DNA of 8,867 nt from assembly GCA_946647055.1 (NCBI GenBank), contig CAMPCT010000074.1, forward strand, positions 1 through 8,867, read 5' to 3'. Below, piece by piece: positions 1-6,874 of this stretch. The notes below the pieces were generated by a model. It was not told the origin of the DNA. It saw only the letters and a program-made list of their open reading frames with translations, and made no database searches. Position 1 is the first letter of the stretch. Every line of letters starts with the position of its first letter. The position numbers and the translations under genes were made by a program. This DNA comes from an uncultured Atopobium sp. Its GTDB lineage: Bacteria; Actinomycetota; Coriobacteriia; Coriobacteriales; Atopobiaceae.

Positions 1-10
1 GTAGCGCGCC

Positions 11-163
11 CCGGTACGGCGCGCAAATCCGGAGCCGTACCCGGTACAGGTCGCATTTCCGGAGCCGTACCCGGCCCAGTGACCCCGGAAGGCCCCCTCC
101 GCTCCGGTACGGCGCGCTTTTCCGGAGCCGTACCCGGTATGGCTCGCGTTTCCGGAGCCGTAC
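11..163. repeat. Intergenic array of 30-nt dyad-containing repeats in two 60-bp blocks
   Basis: Four units of 30 nt lie at 11-40, 41-70, 104-133 and 134-163. Each unit is a 14-nt part (CCGGTACGGCGCGC or a close variant), three variable bases, then an invariant 13-mer TCCGGAGCCGTAC (at 28, 58, 121 and 151). Units sit in tandem pairs, so 11-70 recurs at 104-163 with 53 of 60 bases identical, separated by a 33-nt spacer. Within a unit GGTACGGC and GCCGTAC(C) are inverted, so each unit can fold into a hairpin. This looks like a REP-type extragenic palindromic repeat. Family membership is inferred from structure, because other genomic copies cannot be seen here. The repeat period is a multiple of three and one plus-strand frame stays open from base 1 to 228, so a repetitive coding tail is a less likely alternative. 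Confidence 0.7.
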
Positions 164-309
164 CAACCCCGGAGCGCCAGATACGGGCTGCTCCTGCCCA
201 CGACGTATGGGATGGTGACTCCCTGTAGCACGTATCATCTGGCGTAGGAACGCAGGTCCGAGAGGACATGCTGGCATACATCGAGCAGATCTGGAACACC
301 CTGTAGCGC
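164..309. other. Intergenic stretch before the YdeI-family gene; weak signals only
   Basis: No convincing gene lies here. TATCAT at 233-238 resembles a sigma70 -10 box, but no good -35 sits 16-18 nt upstream, so the promoter of the next gene is uncertain. A 12-codon mini-ORF (ATG at 268, stop TAG at 304-306) is in the same frame as the next gene and ends 3 nt before its ATG. Its nearest purine-rich stretch, GAGAGG, sits only about 2 nt from ATG 268, which is too close for a normal Shine-Dalgarno site. Confidence 0.35.
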
Positions 310-930
310 ATGGACAAGCCACGCAACATACTTGACGTAAACAACCGCGACGCCTTTCGCGCGTGGCTCGAGGGGCATCACGCCACAGAGCCCGAGTGCT
401 GGGTGGTCGTGCGCCGCGGGCGCCCCGTGGGCAGCGGCCGTCTGTGGTACCTCGACGCCGTCGAGGAGGCGCTCTGCTTTGGCTGGATCGACAGCATCCA
501 ACGACCTGTCGACGGTGTGCCAATGCAGCGCTTCTCACCCCGCAAGTCCCGCAGTCCCTGGACCGAGCTCAACAAGGAGCGCGTGCGCAGGCTCGAGCGG
601 CTGGGGCTCATGACCGATGCCGGCCGTGCCGTCCTACCTGCCATGGGGCCGCGCAGCTTCCGCGTGGATGTGGACGTCGAACGCGCTCTCAAAGCTGCCC
701 GCTGCTGGGCGGCGTTCAAGCGCTTTCCACCACTTTACCAGCGCATTCGTGCCTACAACGTGGCCTTCTTCAAGACGCGTGACCCCCAGGCATATGAGCG
801 GTCGCTCGCCAACCTCATCGCCCATACCAAGCGCGGCGAGATGTACGGCGAATGGACCGACTACGGCCGCCTGCTCGACTCGGCCGACTCCGACGCTCCT
901 GTCGTTCCGCCATTTGGAAAAGAGGGGTAA
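310..930 (+). CDS. YdeI/OmpD-associated (OmdA-type) family protein
   Basis: The 206-residue product matches the general pattern of the YdeI/OmpD-associated protein family, whose members are usually about 190-210 residues. An N-terminal block (roughly 9-35, with AFRAWLEGHHA) is followed by the family hallmark DAVEEALCFGWIDS (49-62), then QRFSPRKSRSPW (73-84) with ELNKERVRRL, and a C-terminal half containing YNVAFFKTRDPQAYERSL (149-166). The molecular function of the family is not established; E. coli YdeI has been linked to stress or peptide resistance, and homologues are sometimes mislabelled thymidylate synthase. There is no signal peptide or membrane helix, so it should be cytosolic. ATG 310 is the first start after an in-frame stop at 304-306, but it has no clear Shine-Dalgarno site, unlike its neighbours, and may rely on coupling to the mini-ORF just upstream. 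The next gene begins 79 nt downstream and could be co-transcribed. Confidence 0.85.
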   Translation: MDKPRNILDVNNRDAFRAWLEGHHATEPECWVVVRRGRPVGSGRLWYLDAVEEALCFGWIDSIQRPVDGVPMQRFSPRKSRSPWTELNKERVRRLERLGLMTDAGRAVLPAMGPRSFRVDVDVERALKAARCWAAFKRFPPLYQRIRAYNVAFFKTRDPQAYERSLANLIAHTKRGEMYGEWTDYGRLLDSADSDAPVVPPFGKEG

Positions 931-1009
931 ATCCTCCCCCCACGAAACGTCACATTGGTTTACCCTTTCCCTATGCCACGGCTGAAAACACCACCAACGA
1001 AGGACTGCC

Positions 1010-2050
<1,041 letters not shown>

Positions 2051-2076
2051 GGCAGGGGTTTGCGAAAGGGAGTATC

Positions 2077-2090
2077 CCCTTCGTGAAGGG
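2077..2090 (+). promoter_or_regulatory. Short hairpin overlapping the acetyltransferase ribosome site
   Basis: CCCTT (2077-2081) can pair with AAGGG (2086-2090) around a CGTG loop, burying most of the AAGGGAG ribosome site (2086-2092) of the gene starting at 2098. A competing upstream hairpin (CGAA/TTCG plus GGG/CCC, 2063-2083) uses the same CCC bases. The stem is short, so any regulatory effect is speculative. Confidence 0.25.
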
Positions 2091-2097
2091 AGAAACC

Positions 2098-2616
2098 ATG
2101 ACACGGGAGATTACCCTCGAGCCGGTTCGCGACGAGGGCATGCCCGCCTTTCGCCAACGCCTCCAGGACGCGTTCACGCTCGCCGCGCGCGAGGTGTTTC
2201 CCGACTTTCCCGAGGTCGTCCCACCGGATCGCGACATCGACGAGTCGCTTGCGGCGCCGGGGGCACAGGCCCTGCAGGTCGTCTGCGAGGGGGAGTTCGT
2301 CGGTGGGGCCATCGTCTCGGGCACGGGCGACAGCAGGCTGCTCGACTTCCTGTTCATCGACACCGCGCACCAGAACCGCCATCTGGGACTTGCGACGTGG
2401 CAGGCCATCGAGGCGCGCTATCCGGAGGTGCGTCACTGGGAGCTGGTCACACCCTACCACGAGCGGCGCAACATCCACTTCTACGTCAACCGCTGCGGCT
2501 TCCACATCACCGAGTACTACAACGAGCACCACACCGACCCCAACTACCCGCAGGACGAGGCGGGCGACTATCCCGGCGAGGACGGCGGGCTCTTCAAGTT
2601 CGAGAAGGACCTCTAG
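2098..2616 (+). CDS. GNAT-family N-acetyltransferase
   Basis: This 172-residue protein has the GCN5-related N-acetyltransferase layout: a beta strand LLDFLFID (81-88) followed by the acetyl-CoA pyrophosphate loop QNRHLGLATW (92-101, R-x-x-G-x-A form), then WELVTPYHERRNIHFYVNRC (114-133) and GF, the usual motif B region. Members transfer an acetyl group from acetyl-CoA to an amine; the substrate here cannot be read from sequence. The C-terminal 35 residues are unusually acidic and aromatic. It should be cytosolic. ATG 2098 is chosen because AAGGGAG (2086-2092) lies five bases upstream; a longer in-frame reading from a GTG at 2017 would overlap the preceding gene and lacks such a site. It follows the membrane-protein gene by 47 nt on the same strand, so co-transcription is likely. 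It converges with the UbiD-family gene, with 22 bp between the stops. Confidence 0.9.
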   Translation: MTREITLEPVRDEGMPAFRQRLQDAFTLAAREVFPDFPEVVPPDRDIDESLAAPGAQALQVVCEGEFVGGAIVSGTGDSRLLDFLFIDTAHQNRHLGLATWQAIEARYPEVRHWELVTPYHERRNIHFYVNRCGFHITEYYNEHHTDPNYPQDEAGDYPGEDGGLFKFEKDL

Positions 2617-2635
2617 GACGAGGGGGCGCCCCGTC
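2617..2635. terminator. Possible bidirectional terminator dyad between convergent genes
   Basis: GACG (2617-2620) pairs with CGTC (2632-2635), and the interior contains the perfect palindrome GGGGCGCCCC (2623-2632). It lies wholly within the 22-bp gap between the GNAT and UbiD-family stop codons. There is no T-tract on either strand, so intrinsic termination is uncertain. Confidence 0.3.
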
Positions 2636-2638
2636 GCC

Positions 2639-4063
2639 CTAGAACCCCAGCTCGCCCCAGATGGACTTGACGTGCTCGATCATCTCGGGCGTGTCCTGCA
2701 CCAGGCTCGAGAACGTCACGTCGTCCTTGTAGTACTTGGTGGCGTCGATGCCCATGCGCGACTGCGTCGAGTTGGGGTGCCCGCGATGTGCGAAGGGGAT
2801 GGACGGGTCGAGCGCGCAGCCCCAGGTGTTGAACGGCGTGATCATGACGTCGCGGTGCGGCTGCACGCGCGAGGCGATTGCCCACTGAACCATGCCGTCG
2901 TCGAAGATGTCGATGTCGTCATCCACCACGACCACGATCTTGGGGAAGTTCGAGAAGCTGAAGAGGCTGTGCATGCACGCCTGCGGCACGCCCTTGTATG
3001 GCGGCTTGCCGGACAGCTGCACCACGCAGACAAAGCTGCCGCAGCCCATCTCGGTGACGTTGACGGCCTTGACGCAGGGGATGCCGCTGCGCACGAGCTG
3101 GGCGTGGTTTGCCGCGAGGTAGCTGATCTTGCCCGAGTAGGTGAGCTCGTTGGGGCCGACTCCCGGAGGGGTGCCCAGGAAGATGGGGTCGTCGCGGAAG
3201 GTCATGCAGGTCACCACGACGGTCGGGCGCTTCTTGGGGACCATGTCGTTGTGGTGGCCGTGGAACTCGCCGAACGGCCCCTCGAGACCCCAGTCGTCGC
3301 TGTCGGGCAGGATGTAGCCCTCCAGGATCGCCTCGGCGTCAGCCGGGACGAGCAGGTCGTTGGTGAGGCACTTGGTCACGGGGATGGGCTCGCCGGCAAG
3401 GCCTCCCGCCAGCTCGAGCTCGTCCACGCCAAAGGGCGGCTTGCCGGCGGCGGCCACCATCACCGCGGGCGGGGGCCCGATGACCGAGGCGAACGGCGTG
3501 ACCACGCCCGCCGCGCGGTTCTTGGTGAGGTGGATGCCGGTGTGCTGCTCGCAGTTGACGCCGATGCGGTTCCTGCCCATGACCATCTGGCGGTAGATGC
3601 CGCAGTTCTGGATGCCGGTGTCGGGGTCGGCCGTGATGGTGACGTTCTGCGTACCGATGTAGCGGCCGCCGTCCTCGGGGCTGAAGCGCGGCGAGGGCCA
3701 GATGGTCACGTCGACGTCGTCGCCCCGCACGACGTTCTGCTGGCAGGGGGCGTTGTCGACCAGCACCGGCTTGATGTGGTTCTCGTAGTTGGTGTGGTAG
3801 TGGTCGACGATGGCCTGCAGCGTGGGCTCGGTGTCGAAGAGCATGGAGTACTTCTCGTCGCCGTACATGATGCCCGAGAGCATGGGGATCTTGGAGTCCT
3901 TGACGTGCTCGAAGAGGACTGCCGGGCCGTTTGGCCCCTGCTTGTAGAGGTGGCGCATGATGGCGGGGAGCTCGCCATCCCAGTCGACCTCGCGGGAGAT
4001 GCGGTGGAGCAGGCCGCGCTCGTCGAGTTGGGCCATGAGGGTGCGCAGGTCCTTGTATGCCAT
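2639..4063 (-). CDS. UbiD-family prenylated-FMN decarboxylase
   Basis: The 474-residue product has the full length and motifs of UbiD-type (de)carboxylases, which non-oxidatively decarboxylate aromatic or unsaturated acids using prenylated FMN. By comparison with known family members, N153, H174 and E225 (GEPIPV) fit the metal-binding positions. R158 in GIYRQM, E261 and E266 in EGPFGEFHGH fit the catalytic Arg-Glu-Glu set, with the expected five-residue spacings. The N-terminus MAYKDLRTLMAQL and the size resemble BsdC-like hydroxybenzoate/phenolic-acid decarboxylase subunits; the actual substrate is unknown. It is cytosolic. The start is ATG 4063, with TTGGAG about five bases upstream. A longer reading from a TTG at 4150 would run through the promoter. 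The enzyme needs a UbiX-type prFMN synthase, and none is in the window. The gene is divergent from the cysteine-rich small protein gene. Confidence 0.92.
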   Translation of the reverse strand: MAYKDLRTLMAQLDERGLLHRISREVDWDGELPAIMRHLYKQGPNGPAVLFEHVKDSKIPMLSGIMYGDEKYSMLFDTEPTLQAIVDHYHTNYENHIKPVLVDNAPCQQNVVRGDDVDVTIWPSPRFSPEDGGRYIGTQNVTITADPDTGIQNCGIYRQMVMGRNRIGVNCEQHTGIHLTKNRAAGVVTPFASVIGPPPAVMVAAAGKPPFGVDELELAGGLAGEPIPVTKCLTNDLLVPADAEAILEGYILPDSDDWGLEGPFGEFHGHHNDMVPKKRPTVVVTCMTFRDDPIFLGTPPGVGPNELTYSGKISYLAANHAQLVRSGIPCVKAVNVTEMGCGSFVCVVQLSGKPPYKGVPQACMHSLFSFSNFPKIVVVVDDDIDIFDDGMVQWAIASRVQPHRDVMITPFNTWGCALDPSIPFAHRGHPNSTQSRMGIDATKYYKDDVTFSSLVQDTPEMIEHVKSIWGELGF

Positions 4064-4091
4064 GGGGGCTCCAATCGTCGGGTATGTCTTG

Positions 4092-4120
4092 AGTATCCGC
4101 CGGCATGCGGCGTGTGGCAA
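4092..4120 (-). promoter_or_regulatory. sigma70-type promoter for the UbiD-family gene
   Basis: On the minus strand TTGCCA (plus-strand 4115-4120) and GATACT (4092-4097) are separated by exactly 17 bp. This matches the -35 consensus at 5 of 6 positions and the -10 at 4 of 6. Predicted transcription would begin near 4085, giving a leader of about 20 nt with the GGAG ribosome site before ATG 4063. Confidence 0.6.
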
Positions 4121-4137
4121 GGTTCCGTAGGACGAAA

Positions 4138-4148
4138 GGGGTAACCCC
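4138..4148. promoter_or_regulatory. Palindrome GGGGTAACCCC, possible operator
   Basis: GGGGT and ACCCC flank a single central A in the divergent gap, just upstream of the -35 box of the UbiD-family gene and about 60 nt before the start of the small cysteine-rich gene. The position suits a regulator controlling one or both genes. No regulator gene is adjacent, and the 5-bp half-sites are short enough to arise by chance. Confidence 0.25.
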
Positions 4149-4206
4149 AACGTCTTGGCGCCAATCCGGTACCATGGGTCGTGTTCTCACCCACGGGGAG
4201 GTCACC

Positions 4207-4428
4207 ATGGCGAGAAGCGTGCTCATAGCCGACACCACGCGCGAGGAGCGCGAGGCCATCGTGCGACAGGGGCTCTCGTTTTGCGGGGAGTCCTCCTGCG
4301 ACCTCTGCAACGGCTGCAGCATGGGCGTGACCTCGGTCGACGCCATGTATCGCCCCTACATCGAGGGCGAGATGGAGCTTGCCGAGGTCAACATGGCCAA
4401 CGCGGCAAGGAAGTACGTCCACGGATAG
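4207..4428 (+). CDS. Small conserved cysteine-rich protein (73 aa; PurH-mislabelled type)
   Basis: The product is 73 residues, with an N-terminal DTTREEREAIVRQGL segment (9-23), then four cysteines at 26, 31, 34 and 37 (C-x4-C-x2-C-x2-C, in FCGESSCDLCNGCSMG), and a C-terminal helix-like stretch with DAMYRPYIEGEMELAEVN (45-62). It resembles small proteins common in anaerobic Firmicutes and Actinobacteria that are often labelled purine biosynthesis protein PurH. That label cannot be right functionally, since true PurH is about 500 residues. The cysteine cluster suggests a bound metal or Fe-S cluster; this is inferred from spacing only. ATG 4207 has a strong GGGGAGG ribosome site (4195-4201). 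An earlier in-frame ATG at 4105 lies inside the promoter region and is rejected. It is divergent from the UbiD-family gene and convergent with the MFS gene. I could not find a clear promoter for it. Confidence 0.8.
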   Translation: MARSVLIADTTREEREAIVRQGLSFCGESSCDLCNGCSMGVTSVDAMYRPYIEGEMELAEVNMANAARKYVHG

Positions 4429-4458
4429 GGGTTCGCGAGGACGAGGCGCGCTACCCCT
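4427..4458. terminator. Imperfect dyad spanning both stop codons, possible bidirectional terminator
   Basis: AGGGGT (4427-4432) pairs with ACCCCT (4453-4458) and CGCG (4434-4437) pairs with CGCG (4447-4450), leaving a 9-nt loop and a small internal bulge. The stem includes parts of the stop codons of the cysteine-rich protein gene and the MFS gene. No T-tract follows on either strand. Confidence 0.35.
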
Positions 4459-5785
4459 CCCGTCGCGCCTCCTCGCGGCGGATGAGCCAGGTCACGAGGA
4501 AGGTGAGCAGCGACACCGCCGCGCCCGCCGCAAAGACCAGCGAGCTGGGCGTGAAGTCGTCGCCCACCACACCAAGGCCCACCACGCCCGAGGACGCGCT
4601 CACCACCGATCCGATCCATGGTCCCACCAGCATGGGGACCAGCACCACGCTGAAGATGCGGATGCCCTGGTAGAGGCCCACGTGGTCGGGCGGGGTGCAG
4701 TTGCGGATGGCCGCGCCAAAGCACGCGACCGAACCCAGGTAGCCGCTGAGCATGAGCATGCTGCCCACAAAGACGCCCGGCGCCGCGGTGGTGACGGTGA
4801 GCAGGACGCAGCCGGTCACGAAGAGCACGAGCGGCAACGTGATGGTGGCCGAGAAGCCCAGGCGGTCGACGCGGCGCCCGTAGAGGATGGTGAACGCGGA
4901 GGCGATGACGATGCACGGGGCCATCACCAGCACGTAGCTCTCGCCCAGGATGTAAGGAAGCCGCAGGTAGAGCACGTAGTAGGGCATGAAGACCTGCATG
5001 GCGCAGGCAAAGACGCAGTAGGCGGCGAGCACGAGGTAGAGCAGGCGGTTCTCGCGTACGGACGACAGGCGGAAGCCATAGGAGAGCTCGTCGAGGTAGC
5101 CCTTGTCGGCCTGCGGCGTCGGCGAGGACTCGTCCATGAGGGCGGCGGCCGCGATGCCCGTGGCGATGACCACGCCGCCGATGATGGTGAAGAAGAGCGG
5201 GTAGTCGTAGGTGACCGAGCCGTCGTCGCCCACGATCATGAGGAACATCGCCCCGCCAAAGACCACGAGCATGGAGAGGAGCGGCATCGCGGAGTTGACG
5301 CCCTCCACGCGGCCGCGGTTGGTGTCGTCGGTGATGTCGGTGAGCCACGCGTTGAAGCAGGCGTCGTTGGCGAGGCTGCCAAAGAAGGTCATGAGGCAGT
5401 CGAAGGCGATGGTGAGGGTGATGCCCAGGGCCGCGGCGGCCGCGGCGTCGCGGGCGAGCGCCCCCGAGACCCGCTGCAGCACGGCGAACGCGCAGATGGA
5501 GAGGCCCCAGACGAGCGTGCCGGCCACCACGAAGGGCTTGCGGCGCCCCACGCGGTCTGACCAGGTGCCCACGAGCAGCGTGGTGGCGGTGGCCGTGGCG
5601 GCCGACGCGCTCACCATGAGGGCGACGTCTGAGAGCGACGCGCCAAAGGCGTCCTGGATGAACAGGTTGAAGAAGTTGTTCTCGACCGCCCAGGCCACCT
5701 GCCCGACCAGCGCGAGCAGGACGATGACGACCCAGGTGCGGCCGTCGAGGCGGGCATTGCCCGTGCGTGCGTCGTTCGTCTCCAT
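4451..5785 (-). CDS. MFS transporter, 12-TM type
   Basis: This 444-residue integral membrane protein has the length and hydrophobic pattern of a 12-helix major facilitator. The family motif A between helices 2 and 3 is clear (GTWSDRVGRRKP, 73-84), and a weaker copy GRRVDRLG (303-310) sits in the second half. A polar central loop (about 218-245) separates the halves. NDACFNAWLTDI (140-151) followed by NRGRVEG resembles sugar- or glycoside-type (GPH-like) carriers, but the substrate cannot be assigned. The start is ATG 5785, preceded by GGGAGG four to five bases upstream. A TTG reading from 5818 would add 11 residues without a ribosome site. On the minus strand TATGAT (plus-strand 5818-5823) is a possible -10, with no good -35. 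It is divergent from the CAAX-type protease gene; a shared physiological role is possible but not shown. Confidence 0.9.
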   Translation of the reverse strand: METNDARTGNARLDGRTWVVIVLLALVGQVAWAVENNFFNLFIQDAFGASLSDVALMVSASAATATATTLLVGTWSDRVGRRKPFVVAGTLVWGLSICAFAVLQRVSGALARDAAAAAALGITLTIAFDCLMTFFGSLANDACFNAWLTDITDDTNRGRVEGVNSAMPLLSMLVVFGGAMFLMIVGDDGSVTYDYPLFFTIIGGVVIATGIAAAALMDESSPTPQADKGYLDELSYGFRLSSVRENRLLYLVLAAYCVFACAMQVFMPYYVLYLRLPYILGESYVLVMAPCIVIASAFTILYGRRVDRLGFSATITLPLVLFVTGCVLLTVTTAAPGVFVGSMLMLSGYLGSVACFGAAIRNCTPPDHVGLYQGIRIFSVVLVPMLVGPWIGSVVSASSGVVGLGVVGDDFTPSSLVFAAGAAVSLLTFLVTWLIRREEARREG

Positions 5786-5844
5786 GCGACCTCCCTCGAG
5801 CGTGTGCGTCCGAGCCAATCATAGCCCTCACGGGAGATTCGGCG

Positions 5845-5872
5845 TTGCACATTCACGTTCAATTGTTATAGT
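5845..5872 (+). promoter_or_regulatory. Extended -10 promoter for the CPBP protease gene
   Basis: TATAGT (5867-5872) is preceded by TG and one base, giving an extended -10 (TGTTATAGT) that matches consensus at 5 of 6 hexamer positions. TTGCAC (5845-5850) stands 16 bp upstream as a weak -35. An AT-rich patch here stands out in otherwise GC-rich DNA. Confidence 0.65.
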
Positions 5873-5888
5873 ACAGATAGAACAGATG

Positions 5889-5906
5889 CGGCACCAAGGG
5901 GTGCCG
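5889..5906 (+). promoter_or_regulatory. Perfect 7-bp hairpin in the 5' leader of the protease gene
   Basis: CGGCACC (5889-5895) and GGTGCCG (5900-5906) form a perfect stem with an AAGG loop. It lies between the predicted transcription start and the GAGG ribosome site (5915-5918). It could be an operator dyad just downstream of the promoter, or an RNA stem affecting stability or translation. No T-tract follows, so it is not a standard terminator. Confidence 0.45.
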
Positions 5907-5925
5907 GGAGAGACGAGGTGTTGTC

Positions 5926-6864
5926 ATGGAGAAGAGGCGTCCGCTCATCTACGTGCTCGTTGCCTATGGGCTTGCGTGGGCATACTGGCTGCTCGTGAGC
6001 TTCCCGCTCTTCCGTGAGCAGGGTGGCTACACGGCGGCCGTGCAGCTCTCGGTCGCCCCCGGGATGCTCTTCCCGGCGATTGCCGTCGTGCTCACGCGCC
6101 TGTTCACGCGCGAGGGCTTCAAGGGCCTCTGGATCGTGCCGCGCGACCTTGGCCGCACCTGGCACCTCTACGCGGTCGCGTGGGTGGTCCCGCTTGCGCT
6201 CGTCATTGCCGGCGCCGCCCTGTACTTCCTGCTCAACCGAGCCGACTACGACCCCTCGATGACGAATGTGCTCGAGACGGCGCGCCAGGCCGCCGAGGCC
6301 GCGGGCCGGGACCCCTCGGCGGTCACGACCTCGACCAACCTGCTGGCGATGCTGCCCGTCGTCCTGTTCGTCGCCCCGATCGCCAACTTCATCCCCTGCT
6401 TTGGCGAGGAATGGGGCTGGCGCGGCTACCTGCTGCCCAAGCTGGTCGAGTGCCTCCCGACCCTGCCGGCGCTGGTGGCTTCGGGCGTCATCTGGGGCCT
6501 GTGGCACGCGCCCATCATCGCCATGGGACACAACTACGGCGTGGGCTATGCGGGCTTCCCGGTCACGGGCATCTTGGCGATGTGCCTGTTCTGCGTCATC
6601 CTGGGCACCTTCATGGCCTATGTCACGCTGCGTTCGGGCAGCTGCATTCCCGCCGTCATCGCGCATGGCATGATCAATGGCTGCGCCGCGATGGGAGTGG
6701 CGTACTCGGCCACGGGCGGCAACCCCTTCGTGGGCCCCGCGCCGACGGGCATTCTCGGCGGTGCCTACTTCGTGCTTGTCGCGCTGTTCATGGCCTTCGA
6801 CCTGGCGCGCAACGGGTGGCCCACGTTTGGCGCCAGGGCGGGCGGGGACGACCAGGCCGCGTGA
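5926..6864 (+). CDS. CPBP-family (CAAX/Abi-type) intramembrane metalloprotease
   Basis: The 312-residue membrane protein carries all signature elements of the CPBP (CAAX protease and bacteriocin-processing, Abi) family. These are EEWGWR (E161, E162, R166), the second motif with GLWHAP (H194), and the third motif HGMIN (H247, N251). The Glu and His residues are expected to coordinate the catalytic zinc within the membrane. Several hydrophobic segments (about 8-28, 41-60, 82-103, 139-157, 180-200, 212-234, 276-292) surround them. Bacterial members act in bacteriocin self-immunity, peptide maturation or membrane-protein processing, but no bacteriocin precursor is visible nearby, so the substrate is unknown. 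ATG 5926 follows GAGGTG at 5915-5920 by five bases. The gene has its own extended -10 promoter and a leader hairpin. Its stop is only 3 bp from the stop of the convergent permease gene. Confidence 0.92.
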   Translation: MEKRRPLIYVLVAYGLAWAYWLLVSFPLFREQGGYTAAVQLSVAPGMLFPAIAVVLTRLFTREGFKGLWIVPRDLGRTWHLYAVAWVVPLALVIAGAALYFLLNRADYDPSMTNVLETARQAAEAAGRDPSAVTTSTNLLAMLPVVLFVAPIANFIPCFGEEWGWRGYLLPKLVECLPTLPALVASGVIWGLWHAPIIAMGHNYGVGYAGFPVTGILAMCLFCVILGTFMAYVTLRSGSCIPAVIAHGMINGCAAMGVAYSATGGNPFVGPAPTGILGGAYFVLVALFMAFDLARNGWPTFGARAGGDDQAA

Positions 6865-6874
6865 GCCCTACGCG
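6858..6874. terminator. Small dyad spanning two convergent stop codons
   Basis: CGCGT (6858-6862) pairs with ACGCG (6870-6874) around a 7-nt loop. The stem and loop include both stop codons, which are 3 bp apart. It is a weak terminator candidate because the stem is short and there is no T-tract. Confidence 0.25.

Noticed and set aside
11..163. CRISPR array
   Set aside because: The repeats are tandem with no unique spacers of regular length inside pairs, units differ from one another, and no cas genes are nearby.
2249..4144. Plus-strand open frame of 631 codons through the UbiD-family gene
   Set aside because: It is the shadow of GC-rich codons: His/Val/Asp/Arg low complexity, overlapping the 3' part of the GNAT gene and all of the UbiD-family gene, both of which have clear family motifs.
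4064..4150. Longer N-terminus for the UbiD-family protein from a TTG at 4150
   Set aside because: The extension would include the -35 and -10 boxes, and the family N-terminus begins at MAYKDL.
4379..5560. Long plus-strand open frame opposite the MFS gene
   Set aside because: It is a highly charged His/Arg/Glu/Ala composition typical of antisense to membrane-protein codons, with no domain resemblance.
5786..5818. TTG start at 5818 for the MFS protein
   Set aside because: ATG 5785 has a GGGAGG ribosome site at good spacing; the TTG has none.
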